This document shows, piece after piece, positions 46,676 to 58,849 of a stretch of 64,000 nucleotides of DNA. Origin of the DNA: JACVRX01 sp035697245 (lineage in GTDB: Bacteria > Actinomycetota > Actinomycetes > Jiangellales > Jiangellaceae). The translations under genes were made by a program, and so were the position numbers. A model generated the notes under the pieces. The model was not told the DNA's origin. It was given only the letters and a program-made list of their open reading frames with translations, and did not search any database. The stretch lies in assembly GCA_035697245.1 (NCBI GenBank), contig DASSDH010000175.1:1-64000 (forward strand), written 5' to 3'. Positions within the stretch are counted from its first letter, which is position 1, and every line of letters begins with the position of its first letter.

Positions 46676-48172
46676 ATGAATGACCGGCCCAGCGCGCCCG
46701 ACGACGACCTGCCCGAGCAGATGCGGATCCGTCGGCAGAAGCGCGGCGAGCTGCTCGAGCGTGGGCAGGCACCGTACGCAGCCGGTTTCCCCCGTACTCA
46801 CACGTTCGCGCAGCTGCGGACTGAATACGCCGATCTGGAGCCGGGAGCGGCCACCGGCCGCACTGCCGCCGTGGCCGGGCGAGTGATCCATCTTCGGAAT
46901 ACCGGAAAGCTTTGCTTCGCCCAGTTGCGCGACGGGGAGGGTGTCGAGCTGCAGGCCATGGTTGCGTTGGACCAGGTCGGCGAGGACTCGCTACGCGACT
47001 GGAAGCATCTCGTAGACATCGGCGACCACATCGGCATCCAGGGCGAGGTGATCTCGAGCCGACGCGGCGAGCTATCGGTACTGGCCGACGAGTGGAAGAT
47101 CGTCGCGAAAGCCTTGCGTCCGCTGCCCGTCGCGCACAAGGCCCTGTCTGACGAAACCAGGAGTCGGCAGCGCTATGTCGACCTCGTCGTCAATCCAGAG
47201 GCCCGCAAGATGGTCCGCACTCGGGCTTCGGTCCTGCGCTCGGTACGGGAGACGATGAGTGGCGAGGGATACCTCGAGGTCGAGACGCCGGTGCTGCAAC
47301 TCGTCCATGGCGGCGCGACGGCACGTCCCTTCCATACCCATCTCAATGCGTTCGACCTACCGATGACCTTGCGCATCGCGCTGGAGCTTCATCTCAAGCG
47401 GGCCATAGTCGGTGGCATCGACAGGGTCTACGAGATCGGCCGGATCTTCCGGAACGAAGGCATCGACTCCACACACAACGCCGAGTTCACGATGCTCGAG
47501 GCGTACCAGGCATACGGCGACTACGACACCATGGCGGCACTCACCAGGAGTGTGGTGATCGACGCGGCGCGGGCGACGGGCCGTACCGTGATCCGTGACG
47601 GTCAGGGTAGAGAGCTGGACCTCGAGTCTCCGTGGAACCGGATCACACTTCACCAGGCGGTGTCGAACGCCGTCGGCGCGGAGGTGACGATCGACACCGA
47701 CGCCGACCGCCTTCGGGAGTTGGCCGCCAAACACGACGTCCACCTCGAAGACGACTGGGGTCATGGCGAGATCGTGCTCGAGCTGTTCGAGAAGCTGGTC
47801 GAGCGGACAGTGCAAACGCCGACGTTCGTCTGCGATTACCCGGAATCGGTGCGCCCACTCGCCCGACCGCACCGCGACGAGCGCCGGCTGACCGAGGCGT
47901 GGGACCTGGTCATCGCCGGGGTCGAATTGGCTGTGGCCTACTCGGAACTAACCGATCCGGTCATCCAGCGGGAACGGCTGATTGCGCAGTCTGAACTGGC
48001 CGCGCAAGGCGACCCGGAGGCGATGGAACTCGACGAGGACTTCCTCCGGGCACTCGAGTACGGAATGCCACCGACCGGCGGAATGGGCCTCGGGATCGAC
48101 CGCTTGGTGATGTTGCTCACGAGCGCCGGGATTCGTGACACGATTCTCTTTCCATTGGTCAAGCCGGAATGA
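46676..48172 (+). CDS. lysS: Lysyl-tRNA synthetase (class II)
   Basis: A 498-residue enzyme from ATG 46676. The N-terminal OB fold (VAGRVIHLRNTGKLCFAQLRDGEGVELQAMV, about 60-95) binds the anticodon. The catalytic domain has motif 2 (VYEIGRIFRNEGIDSTHNAEFTMLEAYQAY) and motif 3 (GGMGLGIDRLVMLLT). It charges tRNA-Lys. The next gene overlaps by 4 bp, an arrangement that ties it to arginine synthesis here. Confidence 0.96.
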   Translation: MNDRPSAPDDDLPEQMRIRRQKRGELLERGQAPYAAGFPRTHTFAQLRTEYADLEPGAATGRTAAVAGRVIHLRNTGKLCFAQLRDGEGVELQAMVALDQVGEDSLRDWKHLVDIGDHIGIQGEVISSRRGELSVLADEWKIVAKALRPLPVAHKALSDETRSRQRYVDLVVNPEARKMVRTRASVLRSVRETMSGEGYLEVETPVLQLVHGGATARPFHTHLNAFDLPMTLRIALELHLKRAIVGGIDRVYEIGRIFRNEGIDSTHNAEFTMLEAYQAYGDYDTMAALTRSVVIDAARATGRTVIRDGQGRELDLESPWNRITLHQAVSNAVGAEVTIDTDADRLRELAAKHDVHLEDDWGHGEIVLELFEKLVERTVQTPTFVCDYPESVRPLARPHRDERRLTEAWDLVIAGVELAVAYSELTDPVIQRERLIAQSELAAQGDPEAMELDEDFLRALEYGMPPTGGMGLGIDRLVMLLTSAGIRDTILFPLVKPE

Positions 48173-48720
48173 GAGTGAACACGGCGCCCGGACGGCCGAC
48201 TGACCGCCAGCCAGCGCCCCCCGAGTACGTCATCCGGAGGGCCCGCACAGCGGATGTGCGGGCGATCCGCCGGCTCGTCGACGCCTACTCAGCCGATCGC
48301 ATTCTGTTGTCCAAAGAGATGGTCACGCTCTATGAGGACGTCCAGGAATTCTGGGTGGCCACGCGCGAGGACGGTGAAGTCCTCGGCTGCGGCGCGTTGC
48401 ACGTCATGTGGGAGGACCTGGCAGAGGTGCGAACCCTGGCGACGGACCCGTCCTACACCGGCCGTGGAGTGGGGACGGCAGTCCTCGATCGGCTCCTGGA
48501 CGTCGCCTGTGACCTTGGGGTTTCCCGCGTCTTCTGCCTGACGTTCGAGGTGGACTTCTTCACCAGGCACGGATTCGAGCCGCTAGCTGGATCACCGGTG
48601 GAACCTGACGTCTACGCTCAGCTGCTGCGCTCCTACGACGAAGGAGTGGCCGAGTTCCTGGACCTGGACCGGGTGAAGCCGAACACACTCGGAAACACCC
48701 GCATGCTGCTGTGCTTGTGA
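48169..48720 (+). CDS. argA: Amino-acid N-acetyltransferase (short, GNAT-type ArgA)
   Basis: A 183-residue GNAT acetyltransferase. VIRRARTADVRAIRRLVDAYSADRILLSKEMVTLYEDVQEFWVA and AEVRTLATDPSYTGRGVGTAVLDRLLDVA (acetyl-CoA loop) followed by FCLTFEVDFFTRHGFEPL match the short N-acetylglutamate synthases of actinobacteria (Rv2747 type). It would start arginine synthesis by acetylating glutamate. It is coupled to lysS by an ATGA overlap. Confidence 0.88.
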   Translation: MRVNTAPGRPTDRQPAPPEYVIRRARTADVRAIRRLVDAYSADRILLSKEMVTLYEDVQEFWVATREDGEVLGCGALHVMWEDLAEVRTLATDPSYTGRGVGTAVLDRLLDVACDLGVSRVFCLTFEVDFFTRHGFEPLAGSPVEPDVYAQLLRSYDEGVAEFLDLDRVKPNTLGNTRMLLCL

Positions 48721-48843
48721 GCTCCGGATATAACGGTTACGGTTAGCTACTTTGGGGTAGTTGCTTTTCTGTCCGAGGTAGCGTAGGCATGACCCAGCTA
48801 CCAGCCTCAATTACCCCTGTTAGGGGCGCGGAAAGGAACGGCC

Positions 48844-49170
48844 ATGGCTCAGAAGGTCCAGGTCATTCTGGTCGACGATCTCGACGGCGGGGAGGCCGCA
48901 GAAACGGTCAACTTCTCGCTCGACGGGGTCGCTTACGAGCTTGACCTGTCGAAGAAGAACGCGGCGAAGTTCCGTGAGGCGCTGGCTCCGTACGTGGGCT
49001 CGGCCCGCAAGAGCGCTCGCCGCGGTGGACGGCGCGGGCAGGCCCGGGGCAGCCGGGGCTCGAACACCTCGGCGATTCGGCAATGGGCGCGCGACCAGGG
49101 TTTGAAGGTGTCCGACCGTGGACGGGTGCCGGCCGAGATCCTCGCAAAATACGACGCGGCGCACGGCTGA
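48844..49170 (+). CDS. lsr2: Lsr2 nucleoid-associated protein
   Basis: A 108-residue protein starting AQKVQVILVDDLDGGEAAETVNFSLDGVAYELDLSKKNA, the dimerisation domain, then a basic linker (ARRGGRRGQARGSRG) and the DNA-binding domain IRQWARDQGLKVSDRGRVPAEILAKYDA with the RGR motif that enters AT-rich minor grooves. Lsr2 is the H-NS-like silencer of foreign DNA in actinobacteria. Its upstream region (48721-48843) is unusually A/T-rich for this genome, which would suit autoregulation. GGAAAGG precedes the ATG. Confidence 0.97.
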   Translation: MAQKVQVILVDDLDGGEAAETVNFSLDGVAYELDLSKKNAAKFREALAPYVGSARKSARRGGRRGQARGSRGSNTSAIRQWARDQGLKVSDRGRVPAEILAKYDAAHG

Positions 49171-49330
49171 TCGAGAGCCGTTCGAAGAGGAGTTGACGCG
49201 GGTGTTGGTCCGACCGGCGGGTCGGACCAACACCCGCCACTGGTTGGCGACACCGACCGAACGGGCAACCGAACCACTGGCCGTCCGGCCACGTATTACC
49301 AGGTGAAGCTTTGCAAGAGGGGGCGGAACC

Positions 49331-49462
49331 ATGGTGAAGCGGTCGGCGGCAGCCGTAGCGGCGGTCATCGCCGTCATCGCGCTGAGCTCGTGCGGAGAAG
49401 ACGGTGGCGACTCCCAGGAACCGGGGACGTCTGAGACCGGCGCGCCGAACGGCGACTACTGA
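49331..49462 (+). CDS. 43-residue lipoprotein
   Basis: A small open frame with GGGGGCGG upstream. MVKRSAAAVAAVIAVIALSSC is a textbook lipoprotein signal (two basic residues, hydrophobic core, lipobox LSSC at Cys21), followed by a short acidic Gly/Ser/Pro tail (GEDGGDSQEPGTS ... NGDY). It lies between lsr2 and clpC. Length and lack of a folded domain suggest a surface peptide or an unrecognised regulator; no family is known to me. Confidence 0.6.
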   Translation: MVKRSAAAVAAVIAVIALSSCGEDGGDSQEPGTSETGAPNGDY

Positions 49463-49492
49463 GTCGCGGCTTCCAGTAGCGACAGCCGGGCC

Positions 49493-49571
49493 ATGACCAG
49501 GCGTACTCGTACTTCACCATGCTTGCAGGCCTGGTGAAGTACCGGCAGGGGTGGTGAACGTGGTCATTCCG
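49493..49571. repeat. Palindromic repeat, copy A
   Basis: A hairpin-forming element between the small lipoprotein gene and clpC. Its right part (49522-49571) is 44/50 identical to 56388-56437. The right arm (CTGGTGAAGTACC ... GGTGAACGTGGTCAT) pairs imperfectly with a degraded left arm that starts ATGACCA at 49493. With copy B it defines a dispersed intergenic family. It lies about 200 bp upstream of clpC. Confidence 0.8.
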
Positions 49572-49578
49572 ATCTCGT

Positions 49579-49595
49579 GTTCGCCCGTGGCGTAC
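49579..49595. promoter_or_regulatory. ClgR-like box upstream of clpC
   Basis: GTTCGC-CCGTG-GCGTAC is an inverted repeat with one mismatch that fits the ClgR operator pattern (GTTCGC, five bases, GCG-A/T-AC). ClgR activates clp protease genes in actinobacteria. It lies about 175 bp before the clpC start codon, immediately after the palindromic repeat. It predicts ClgR control of clpC. Confidence 0.5.
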
Positions 49596-49768
49596 GACGC
49601 AGCTGAGGCGGAAGCCGGTCGGCTCAACAGGTGTTGTATGGGCGTGTGCGACCCGGTTCGGTCGATGAGACGAACCGAGTTGCCGACCGGCTGGCGGGTT
49701 AGCATGCGAGTACGGGCGGACCGGGAGAGCCCCGGCACACCCAGACCGCTCGGTGAGGAGTGCCACTG

Positions 49769-52312
<2,544 letters not shown>

Positions 52313-52334
52313 TCTCGCGGCCTTCCCCGACATA

Positions 52335-52381
52335 GTTCACAGCTGGTGCGACACGCCTGGCATGTCGCACCAGCTGTGAAC
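52335..52381. terminator. 19-bp perfect hairpin after clpC
   Basis: Arms 52335-52353 and 52363-52381 are perfectly complementary (GTTCACAGCTGGTGCGACA and its complement) around a 9-base loop. It lies 22 bp after the clpC stop. The exact arms and lack of a T-tract suit a high-GC terminator. It ends 67 bp before the preferred start of the TPR gene. Confidence 0.8.
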
Positions 52382-52448
52382 AATGGATCATGACGACACT
52401 GCTGATGACGACACAGTGGAGCCGCGGCTGCCTGAACAGGGGGTGACG

Positions 52449-52796
52449 ATGCCAGACGATCTCGCGGCGTACCGGGCCGCGGCCGTGCTGTATGAAGCAG
52501 GGGACGCCGCGGGGGCGGCGCGCGAGCTCGAACCGCTACTGGCCGGTGATGCGACGCCGAAGTCGGTGCTCGAGCTGGCCGGTCGAGCGTTCTTTCGGTC
52601 CGCTCAGCTGCGCCGGGCGGAAGACGCCTTCAGCCGGCTGGTCGAGCGTGACCCGAGTGACGCGTACGCCCGGTTCGCATTGGGGCGGACCCTGGAGCGG
52701 CAGAGCCGACGGGAAGAAGCAGCGGTTTGTTACCGACTCGCCGCCGCGATGGACCCCAAGGCCGAGTACGTGCAGGCGGTCGAGCGGGTGAGCTAG
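52449..52796 (+). CDS. Tetratricopeptide-repeat protein
   Basis: A 115-residue protein. The ATG at 52449 follows CAGGGGG; the frame could also begin at 52383, directly after the hairpin. About three TPR units are visible: LAAYRAAAVLYEAGDAAGAARELEPLLAG, KSVLELAGRAFFRSAQLRRAEDAFSRLVERDPSD, and YARFALGRTLERQSRREEAAVCYRLAAAMDP. TPRs bind peptides or proteins; the partner is unknown. It lies between clpC and mutY, whose gene reads toward it. Confidence 0.85.
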   Translation: MPDDLAAYRAAAVLYEAGDAAGAARELEPLLAGDATPKSVLELAGRAFFRSAQLRRAEDAFSRLVERDPSDAYARFALGRTLERQSRREEAAVCYRLAAAMDPKAEYVQAVERVS

Positions 52797-52923
52797 CGCC
52801 GTCGGCGTGCGCCAGAACGTACCGGTCGAGTTGCACCCAGCTGGTCGATGTCCCCGGCGACGACGGTGGCGTGCACTGTCATCTCGACCATCCTTCGTAC
52901 GGTGCCTGCGTGAGTCAGGGCGA

Positions 52924-53790
52924 TCACGCCTGAGGGAGACGGTAGTGCTCCGCGTCCTCCGGTTCGACCAGGCCGTCGGCGACCAGCCCGGCAAGCGCGC
53001 GGTCGCGCTGGACCGGATCGTGCGGCCATGCCGCGGTCAGCCTGGCAATCGGCACGGCCACCGGCTCGTCGCGGAGGACCGCCATCAACGCTCCCCGAGC
53101 CTGACGGTCTGTGCCCGCCCATGGCTGGCTCTGCCGGGCTGGTCCGTCGAACGGCGGGAACCCGGCCAGTCGCCAGGCGCACGAGCCAACGATGGGGCAG
53201 GCAGCGCACGTGGGCGACCGTGCGGTGCAGACCAAGGCTCCGAGCTCCATCGCGGCGACAGACCATGCGGCCGCTGCCTGGCCGTCGTCGGGGAGCATCG
53301 ACTCCGCCAGCCGACGCTCGCTGGCTGTGGTGGTGATCCCCGGCCGGGCCAAGCCGGCGACAGATCGCGCCAGCACCCGGCGAACGTTGGTGTCGAGGAC
53401 AACCTGCCGTTGGCCGTACGCGAACGACGCGATGGCGGCCGCCGTGTACTCCCCGACCCCCGGGAGCGTTCGCAAAGTGTGGTACGACCGCGGGACCTCG
53501 CCGGCGTGACGGCCGATGATGACTGCGGCAGCAGCGTGCAGGCGGAGCGCACGGCTGGGGTACCCCAAGCGGCCCCACGCTCGGATTGCCGTCCCCGGCT
53601 GCTCGACTGCCAGGTCCGCTGGCGTCGGCCACCGGTCCAGCCAGGCTCGCCACACCGGCTCGACCCGGGCGACCGGCGTCTGCTGGAGCATGAACTCGCT
53701 GACCAGTACACCCCAGGGCGTCCGGTCGGCGGCGCGCCAGGGCAGGTCCCGAGCATGGCGGGCGTACCAGTCGATGACGGCGTTGTGCAC
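52924..53790 (-). CDS. mutY: A/G-specific adenine glycosylase
   Basis: A 288-residue DNA glycosylase. WRAADRTPWGVLVSEFMLQQTPVARVEP carries the catalytic Glu, LPGVGEYTAAAIASFAYG is the helix-hairpin-helix, LDTNVRRVLAR follows, and CTARSPTCAACPIVGSC holds the 4Fe-4S cluster. It removes adenine opposite 8-oxoguanine. The C-terminal 8-oxoG-recognition domain is short or missing, as in mycobacteria, where the protein is of similar length. It is the last gene of radA-disA-mutY and starts 2 bp after the disA stop. Confidence 0.94.
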   Translation of the reverse strand: MHNAVIDWYARHARDLPWRAADRTPWGVLVSEFMLQQTPVARVEPVWRAWLDRWPTPADLAVEQPGTAIRAWGRLGYPSRALRLHAAAAVIIGRHAGEVPRSYHTLRTLPGVGEYTAAAIASFAYGQRQVVLDTNVRRVLARSVAGLARPGITTTASERRLAESMLPDDGQAAAAWSVAAMELGALVCTARSPTCAACPIVGSCAWRLAGFPPFDGPARQSQPWAGTDRQARGALMAVLRDEPVAVPIARLTAAWPHDPVQRDRALAGLVADGLVEPEDAEHYRLPQA

Positions 53791-53792
53791 GG

Positions 53793-54887
53793 TCAGATGT
53801 AGCGCTCGAGGATGCTCGACTCGGCCAACCGTGACAGGCCCTCCCGCACACTGCGGGCGCGCGACTCGCCGACGCCGTCGACGGTCTGCAGGTCGTCGAC
53901 GCTGGCCGCCAGCAGTTTCTGCAGGCCACCGAAGTGCTCGACCAGCCGGTCGATAACCGCGCCGGGCAGCCGCGGCACCCGCGCGAGCAACCGGTAGCCC
54001 CGCGGGCTCACCGCGACGTCGAGCTGCTCGGCGCCCGCGGGATAGCCGAGCGACCGCGCGACGGCACCCGGGTCGAGCAGGTCGATCGCGGACAGTGTGC
54101 CGAGATCGGCCACGACGTCGGTCACCGTCCTCGCCCGGCGACCGGATTGCGCGGGTAGATAGTCGCGTGCAACCAGCTCACGATCGATGTCGACGCCAGC
54201 CACCAGTTCGTCGAGTTGCAGGCTGAGCAGCCGGCCGTCGGTGCCGAGCTCGACGACGTAGCCCTCGATCTCACTGGCGATTCGGCGGACCATCTCCAGC
54301 CGCTGCGCGACCGCTGCCACGTCGCGCACGGTAACCAGATCTTCGATCTCCAGCGCGGATAGGGTGCCGGACACCTCGTCGAGCCGGAGCTTGTACCGCT
54401 CGAGGGTGGCCAGCGCCTGGTTGGCCCGGGACAGGATCTGGGCGGTGTCCTCGAGCACATAGCGGACGTCGTCGACATAGATGGCCACGATGCGCATGGA
54501 CTGGCTGACTGAGATGACCGGCACCCCGGTCTGTTTGGCGACACGCTCCGCGGTGCGATGGCGGGTGCCGGACTCGGTCGTAGGGATGGCTGAATCCGGG
54601 ACCAGCTGGGTCGCTGCGCGAAGGATGGTCGTGCACTCCCGATCCACCACGATCGCGCCGTCCATCTTGGCCAGCTCGCGCAGGCCCGTGGCCGAGAACG
54701 CTACGCCGAGTACGAAGCCTCCGGTGCAAATGGACTCGATCGTCTTGTCGTGGCCCAGGACGACCAGCGCGCCGGTGCGCCCGCGGAGTATGCGTTCCAG
54801 TCCTTCGCGCAACGCGGTACCAGGGGCGACGGCAGCAAGCGCCTGGCGCAGCTTTGTCTCGGCGCTGCCCTTATCAGTTGCCAACAC
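53793..54887 (-). CDS. disA: DNA integrity scanning diadenylate cyclase
   Basis: A 364-residue c-di-AMP synthase. The DAC domain has [26 protein letters not shown] and [25 protein letters not shown], including the DGA and RHR catalytic motifs. A helical spine follows, then a C-terminal helix-hairpin-helix DNA-binding domain ([42 protein letters not shown]). It makes c-di-AMP while scanning DNA. It lies between radA and mutY, consistent with a repair checkpoint. Confidence 0.96.
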   Translation of the reverse strand: MLATDKGSAETKLRQALAAVAPGTALREGLERILRGRTGALVVLGHDKTIESICTGGFVLGVAFSATGLRELAKMDGAIVVDRECTTILRAATQLVPDSAIPTTESGTRHRTAERVAKQTGVPVISVSQSMRIVAIYVDDVRYVLEDTAQILSRANQALATLERYKLRLDEVSGTLSALEIEDLVTVRDVAAVAQRLEMVRRIASEIEGYVVELGTDGRLLSLQLDELVAGVDIDRELVARDYLPAQSGRRARTVTDVVADLGTLSAIDLLDPGAVARSLGYPAGAEQLDVAVSPRGYRLLARVPRLPGAVIDRLVEHFGGLQKLLAASVDDLQTVDGVGESRARSVREGLSRLAESSILERYI

Positions 54888-54940
54888 GCGACCCCCGCGG
54901 CGCCAGTCATAGACATTCGGGCGACAGTGTACGGGCCCGT

Positions 54941-56308
54941 TCAGCGCGAAGGGAGAACCGCCGCCGGCCGCTGGGCGGCATCCAGAGCAGAGCGAACATC
55001 ACCGACTTCGACGGTACGAATACCCACCGGGACCGGTCCCGGGTCAGGCGGGACCAATGCCCGGACGAAGCCCATCCGCTCGGCTTCCGCCAGCCGCCGC
55101 TGGGTCCCCGTGACCCGACGAATCTCGCCGGCCAAGCCGACCTCGCCGATTGCCACCAGACCCGGTGGCACCGGCAGATCGCGGACTCCGCTGGCCACGG
55201 CGAGCAGCAGGGCGAGATCTCCGGCCGGCTCGGTCAGCCGGGCGCCGCCGACCGTCGCGGCGTAGACATCACGTCCCTGCAGGGCGAGGCCGCCGCGGCG
55301 CTCGAGTACGGCCAGCACCATTGCCACCCGAGAGGTGTCCAGCCCACTCGTCGCTCGGCGGGGCGTCGCGAGCGAAGACTGCGCCACCAGCGCCTGGACT
55401 TCGGCCAGCAGCGGCCGACGGCCCTCCAGTGTCACCGTGACACAGGTGCCCGGCACCGCGTCCTCGTGCCGGGACAGGAAGAGCCCGGTCGGGTCCGCCA
55501 CCGAGGCGATGCCGGAATCAGACAGATCGAAGCAGCCCACCTCCTCGGATGGGCCATACCGGTTCTTGACCGCGCGGACCATGCGGAGGCGGGAATGCCG
55601 CTCGCCCTCGAACTGGAGCACCACGTCGACCAGGTGCTCGAGCACCCGCGGGCCGGCGATCGAGCCGTCCTTGGTGACGTGCCCGACCAGCACAGTAGCC
55701 ATACCGAGATTCTTCGCGGTGCGGATAAGCGCTCCGGCCACTTCGCGGACCTGGGTGACGCCGCCCGGTGCGCCGTCCATATCCGAGCGGGAAACGGTCT
55801 GGACGGAGTCGAGCACGAGCAGGGAAGGGCGAACCTTATCGATCTGGCCCAGCACGGCCGCGAGATCGGTTTCGGCCGCCAAGTACAAACCGGCGGAGAG
55901 CGCACCGGTGCGTTCGGCCCGCAGCCGCACCTGCGCCGCGGACTCCTCGCCGGTCACGTACAGCGCCGGGCCGGATGTGGTGGCCCATCGTGCCGCGACC
56001 TTGAGCAACAGCGTCGACTTGCCGACACCCGGCTCGCCGGCAAGGAGCACCACGGCTCCCTGGACCAGGCCGCCGCCGAGTGCGCGGTCGAGCTCGTCGA
56101 CTCCCGTGGGCTGTGACCGAGCGGCCTCCAGGCCGACTTCCGCGATTGGTCGGGCCGGCTCGGACACCCGGGCCGGGACCAAGCCAGATCGGGACGCGCC
56201 GACCTGGTCGAGTGTTCCCCAGGCCTGACACTCGGCGCAGCGGCCGGCCCACTTGGCCGTGGACCAGCCGCACTCCCCGCACCGATAGACCTGCGCCAGT
56301 TTCGCCAT
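54941..56308 (-). CDS. radA: DNA repair protein RadA
   Basis: A 455-residue protein; start at Met whose complement is 56306-56308. The zinc finger [18 protein letters not shown] (Cys10, 13, 24, 27), Walker [10 protein letters not shown], the RadA-specific [14 protein letters not shown] motif (KNRFG type) and a C-terminal Lon-like domain ([26 protein letters not shown] ... [12 protein letters not shown]) are all visible. It helps process recombination intermediates by branch migration. It begins the leftward operon radA-disA-mutY. Confidence 0.96.
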   Translation of the reverse strand: MAKLAQVYRCGECGWSTAKWAGRCAECQAWGTLDQVGASRSGLVPARVSEPARPIAEVGLEAARSQPTGVDELDRALGGGLVQGAVVLLAGEPGVGKSTLLLKVAARWATTSGPALYVTGEESAAQVRLRAERTGALSAGLYLAAETDLAAVLGQIDKVRPSLLVLDSVQTVSRSDMDGAPGGVTQVREVAGALIRTAKNLGMATVLVGHVTKDGSIAGPRVLEHLVDVVLQFEGERHSRLRMVRAVKNRYGPSEEVGCFDLSDSGIASVADPTGLFLSRHEDAVPGTCVTVTLEGRRPLLAEVQALVAQSSLATPRRATSGLDTSRVAMVLAVLERRGGLALQGRDVYAATVGGARLTEPAGDLALLLAVASGVRDLPVPPGLVAIGEVGLAGEIRRVTGTQRRLAEAERMGFVRALVPPDPGPVPVGIRTVEVGDVRSALDAAQRPAAVLPSR

Positions 56309-56348
56309 GGTCGCGACGCTAAGTCCAGGCACCGACAGGCCCCGTGGA

Positions 56349-56437
56349 AATGACCACGTTCACCACCCCTGTGGGTACGTCACCACCCTTGTAGGCCTGG
56401 TGATGTATCGACAGGCATGGTGAACGTGGTCATTCCG
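56349..56437. repeat. Palindromic repeat, copy B
   Basis: Arms of 37 bases (56349-56385 and 56398-56434) match at 32 of 37 positions around a 12-base loop, so the element would form a long hairpin. Its right part is 44/50 identical to copy A upstream of clpC. The stop codon of the leftward Cys-rich gene (complement at 56430-56432) lies within its right arm. It sits 40 bp upstream of the radA start. Confidence 0.85.
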
Positions 56438-57185
56438 GAGAGCGCGCCAACGCTGTGGCGGGATGGACCAGCAGCGGCAGTCGGGCGGCGAGATGCGCAG
56501 CACAATGCTCGGCGAGCTCCTCGTACGCCTTGTCGCCGACCAGCGCCCTCAGTTCCGGCTCGCACGAGATGTACACGGGCTCGGCCGCCACGTGCGCACT
56601 AGGTGACCCGGAGCAGAACCAGTCCAATTCGTGCCCGCCTGGTCCCCAGGCCCGCCGGTCGTATTCGCCGATGGTGATCTCGAGGTACTTGGTGCCGTCT
56701 GAGCGCTCGGCCCGGCGGTACGAGCGGCGAATGGGCAGCTGCCAGCACACGTCCGGCTTGGTCTCCAGTGGGTGACGTCCGGTCCGTAGGGCGTACGCAT
56801 GCAGCGCACAGCCCGCCCCACCGGCGAAGCCGGGCCGATTGAGGAACACGCACGCGCCGTCGACGACGCGGGTCTTGTGTTCGCCGCCGTCGTCCTTTTC
56901 GATGATGCCGTCGCGGAGGCCCTCGTCGCGGAGCTGCCAGTCCTGTCGCTTGAGCTTGGTCGCGAACCGGCGGACCCGTTTCTCGTCGTCGCGGTCGGAG
57001 AAGTGCGCGCCCTGGGTGCAGCAGCCGTCGTCAGGCCGGTCTGCGTAGACACCGGGGCAGCCCCGGCCGAAGATGCACGTCCAGCGCGACGTGAGCCAGG
57101 TCAGGTCACAGCGCAGGACCTGGTCGGCGTCGGCTGGATCGCGAAACTCGACCCACGCGCGGGCGACGTCGAGCGGTGCCTCCAC
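56430..57185 (-). CDS. Cys-rich conserved protein (YkgJ/DUF3109-like)
   Basis: A 251-residue protein with eight or more cysteines in a pattern of metal-binding type: C26, C37, C43, C55, C56 and the later [44 protein letters not shown] (C112, C126, C147). That second block resembles YkgJ/DUF3109 zinc- or iron-chelating proteins. There is no signal peptide. The last codons lie inside the palindromic repeat. It is divergent from the TIM-barrel gene, with about 125 bp between starts. Function unknown. Confidence 0.75.
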   Translation of the reverse strand: MEAPLDVARAWVEFRDPADADQVLRCDLTWLTSRWTCIFGRGCPGVYADRPDDGCCTQGAHFSDRDDEKRVRRFATKLKRQDWQLRDEGLRDGIIEKDDGGEHKTRVVDGACVFLNRPGFAGGAGCALHAYALRTGRHPLETKPDVCWQLPIRRSYRRAERSDGTKYLEITIGEYDRRAWGPGGHELDWFCSGSPSAHVAAEPVYISCEPELRALVGDKAYEELAEHCAAHLAARLPLLVHPATALARSPE

Positions 57186-57310
57186 GACCTGGAGCCTAAT
57201 GCCCCACGGCCCTCGGGTCGCTCACCCCGCAGGGCGAGTGGCGCTCTGGCGCCGGAGGACTAGTCGCGGCCTGCGGCGCCGCGCCGGTACCGCAGCCCTA
57301 CGCTGGGGCG

Positions 57311-58204
57311 GTGACGTCGCCGAGCCAGAACAGGTCGGCCTTGCTGCGTGTCTCCGACTCGCCGGTCGGGCTCTCGACGGCTTCGGTCTATCCCCAGGGG
57401 GTCGCGACCGCGTTCGAAATGGCCCGCTCGCTCGGCTACGACGGGGTCGAGGTCATGGTGTGGACCGACCCAGTGAGTCAGGACGTCGACGAGCTGGCGG
57501 CCTTGGCCAGACGGCACCGGCTTCCGGTGTTGTCAGTGCACGCGCCGTGTCTTCTGATCACCCAGCGGGTGTGGTCGCCGGACCCGTGGGAGCGCCTCAG
57601 TCGGTCGGTCGAGGCGGCCCGAACGCTCGGCGCGCCGGTCGTCGTCGTCCACCCGCCGTTCCGCTGGCAGCGGGACTACGCCCGTGGATTCGTGGACGGC
57701 GTGGCGGAGCTGGAAAAGGAATCCGGCATCGCGATCGCTGTCGAGAACATGTATCCCTGGCGTGCGGCCGGGCGCGAGATCGCCGCCTACGCACCCGATT
57801 GGGACCCCACCGACGAGCCATATGCCCACAACACCCTTGACCTCTCACACACCGCCGTCTCGGGCTCGGACGCCATGGCCATGGCCGACGCCCTCGGCGA
57901 CCGGCTCGCGCACGTCCACCTGGCCGACGGCACCGGCTCGGCGCGGGACGAGCACCTGGTGCCGGGGCGTGGCAACCAACCGTGCACAGCCCTGCTCGAG
58001 CGGCTGGTCCGGAGCGGATGGAGCGGGGCGATCGTGCTGGAGGTCGGAACTCGTCGGGCTCGGACGCCCGAGGAGCGTGAGGCCGACCTCGCCGAAGGGT
58101 TGGCCTTCGCCCGGCTGAATCTGGCAACGGCAGCCGCCGACACCGCGTTCGCGGTCGCGTCGGACGGAACCGCCGAGCAGGTCTTGCGGGGATCCACGAG
58201 GTGA
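57311..58204 (+). CDS. Sugar phosphate isomerase/epimerase-like TIM-barrel protein
   Basis: A 297-residue AP-endonuclease-2-type TIM barrel from GTG 57311. [76 protein letters not shown] and [24 protein letters not shown] match the xylose-isomerase-like family; the metal ligands are probably in the HAP, ENM and HLAD segments. The substrate is not known. It is coupled by a GTGA overlap to the TetR gene, so it may be part of the same response. Confidence 0.88.
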   Translation: MTSPSQNRSALLRVSDSPVGLSTASVYPQGVATAFEMARSLGYDGVEVMVWTDPVSQDVDELAALARRHRLPVLSVHAPCLLITQRVWSPDPWERLSRSVEAARTLGAPVVVVHPPFRWQRDYARGFVDGVAELEKESGIAIAVENMYPWRAAGREIAAYAPDWDPTDEPYAHNTLDLSHTAVSGSDAMAMADALGDRLAHVHLADGTGSARDEHLVPGRGNQPCTALLERLVRSGWSGAIVLEVGTRRARTPEEREADLAEGLAFARLNLATAAADTAFAVASDGTAEQVLRGSTR

Positions 58205-58818
58205 GCGTGACCCGGCGCTCTCCTCGGCGCGGCCGCGCCGGGCGGCGGCCGGGTGGCCCGGACACGCGCGGTGAGATCCTGGCGGCGGCGCGTGTCGAGT
58301 TCTCCGATCGGGCGTTCGATGGTGCTTCGATCCGAGCAATCGCCGCTCGCGCGGGGGTCGATCCAGCGCTGGTCCATCACTACTTCGGGACCAAGGAACG
58401 GCTGTTTCTCGCGGCGATGGACATCCCGTTCGTGCCTTCGGAGCTTGCCGCGCAGATCGTGTCGGGCCCGATCGACACCATCGGAGAACGCGCGGTACGC
58501 ACTTTCCTGCTGACCTGGGGTGACCCGGTCAAACGGGCGCCGATTCTCGCGTTGCTCCGCTCGGCCATGACCCATGACGTCGCCGCGGCGCTACTTCGCC
58601 AGTTCGCCGCGCGGGTGATGCTCGCCCGGGTGGTCGAGGGCTTGCAGATTGCCGACCGAGAGCTGCGCGCCGAGGCCGCCGTCTCCCACCTGCTGGGCAT
58701 CGCCGTCATGCGGTACGTCGTCAGGATCGAGCCGATCGCATCAGCAACCGACGAGGAGCTGGTCACGCTGGTCGGTCCGGTGATCCAGCGCTATTTCGAG
58801 GACGACGCCGGCCCTTGA
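58201..58818 (+). CDS. TetR family transcriptional regulator
   Basis: A 205-residue repressor from GTG 58201. After an Arg/Gly-rich lead, [50 protein letters not shown] is the TetR helix-turn-helix. The C-terminal ligand domain fits the TetR_C_17-like group often linked to efflux pumps. It precedes an ABC exporter by 31 bp and likely represses it. Confidence 0.92.
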   Translation: MSVTRRSPRRGRAGRRPGGPDTRGEILAAARVEFSDRAFDGASIRAIAARAGVDPALVHHYFGTKERLFLAAMDIPFVPSELAAQIVSGPIDTIGERAVRTFLLTWGDPVKRAPILALLRSAMTHDVAAALLRQFAARVMLARVVEGLQIADRELRAEAAVSHLLGIAVMRYVVRIEPIASATDEELVTLVGPVIQRYFEDDAGP

Positions 58819-58849
58819 CGACGGGCCCGCGAGGCGAGATATTCAACAC

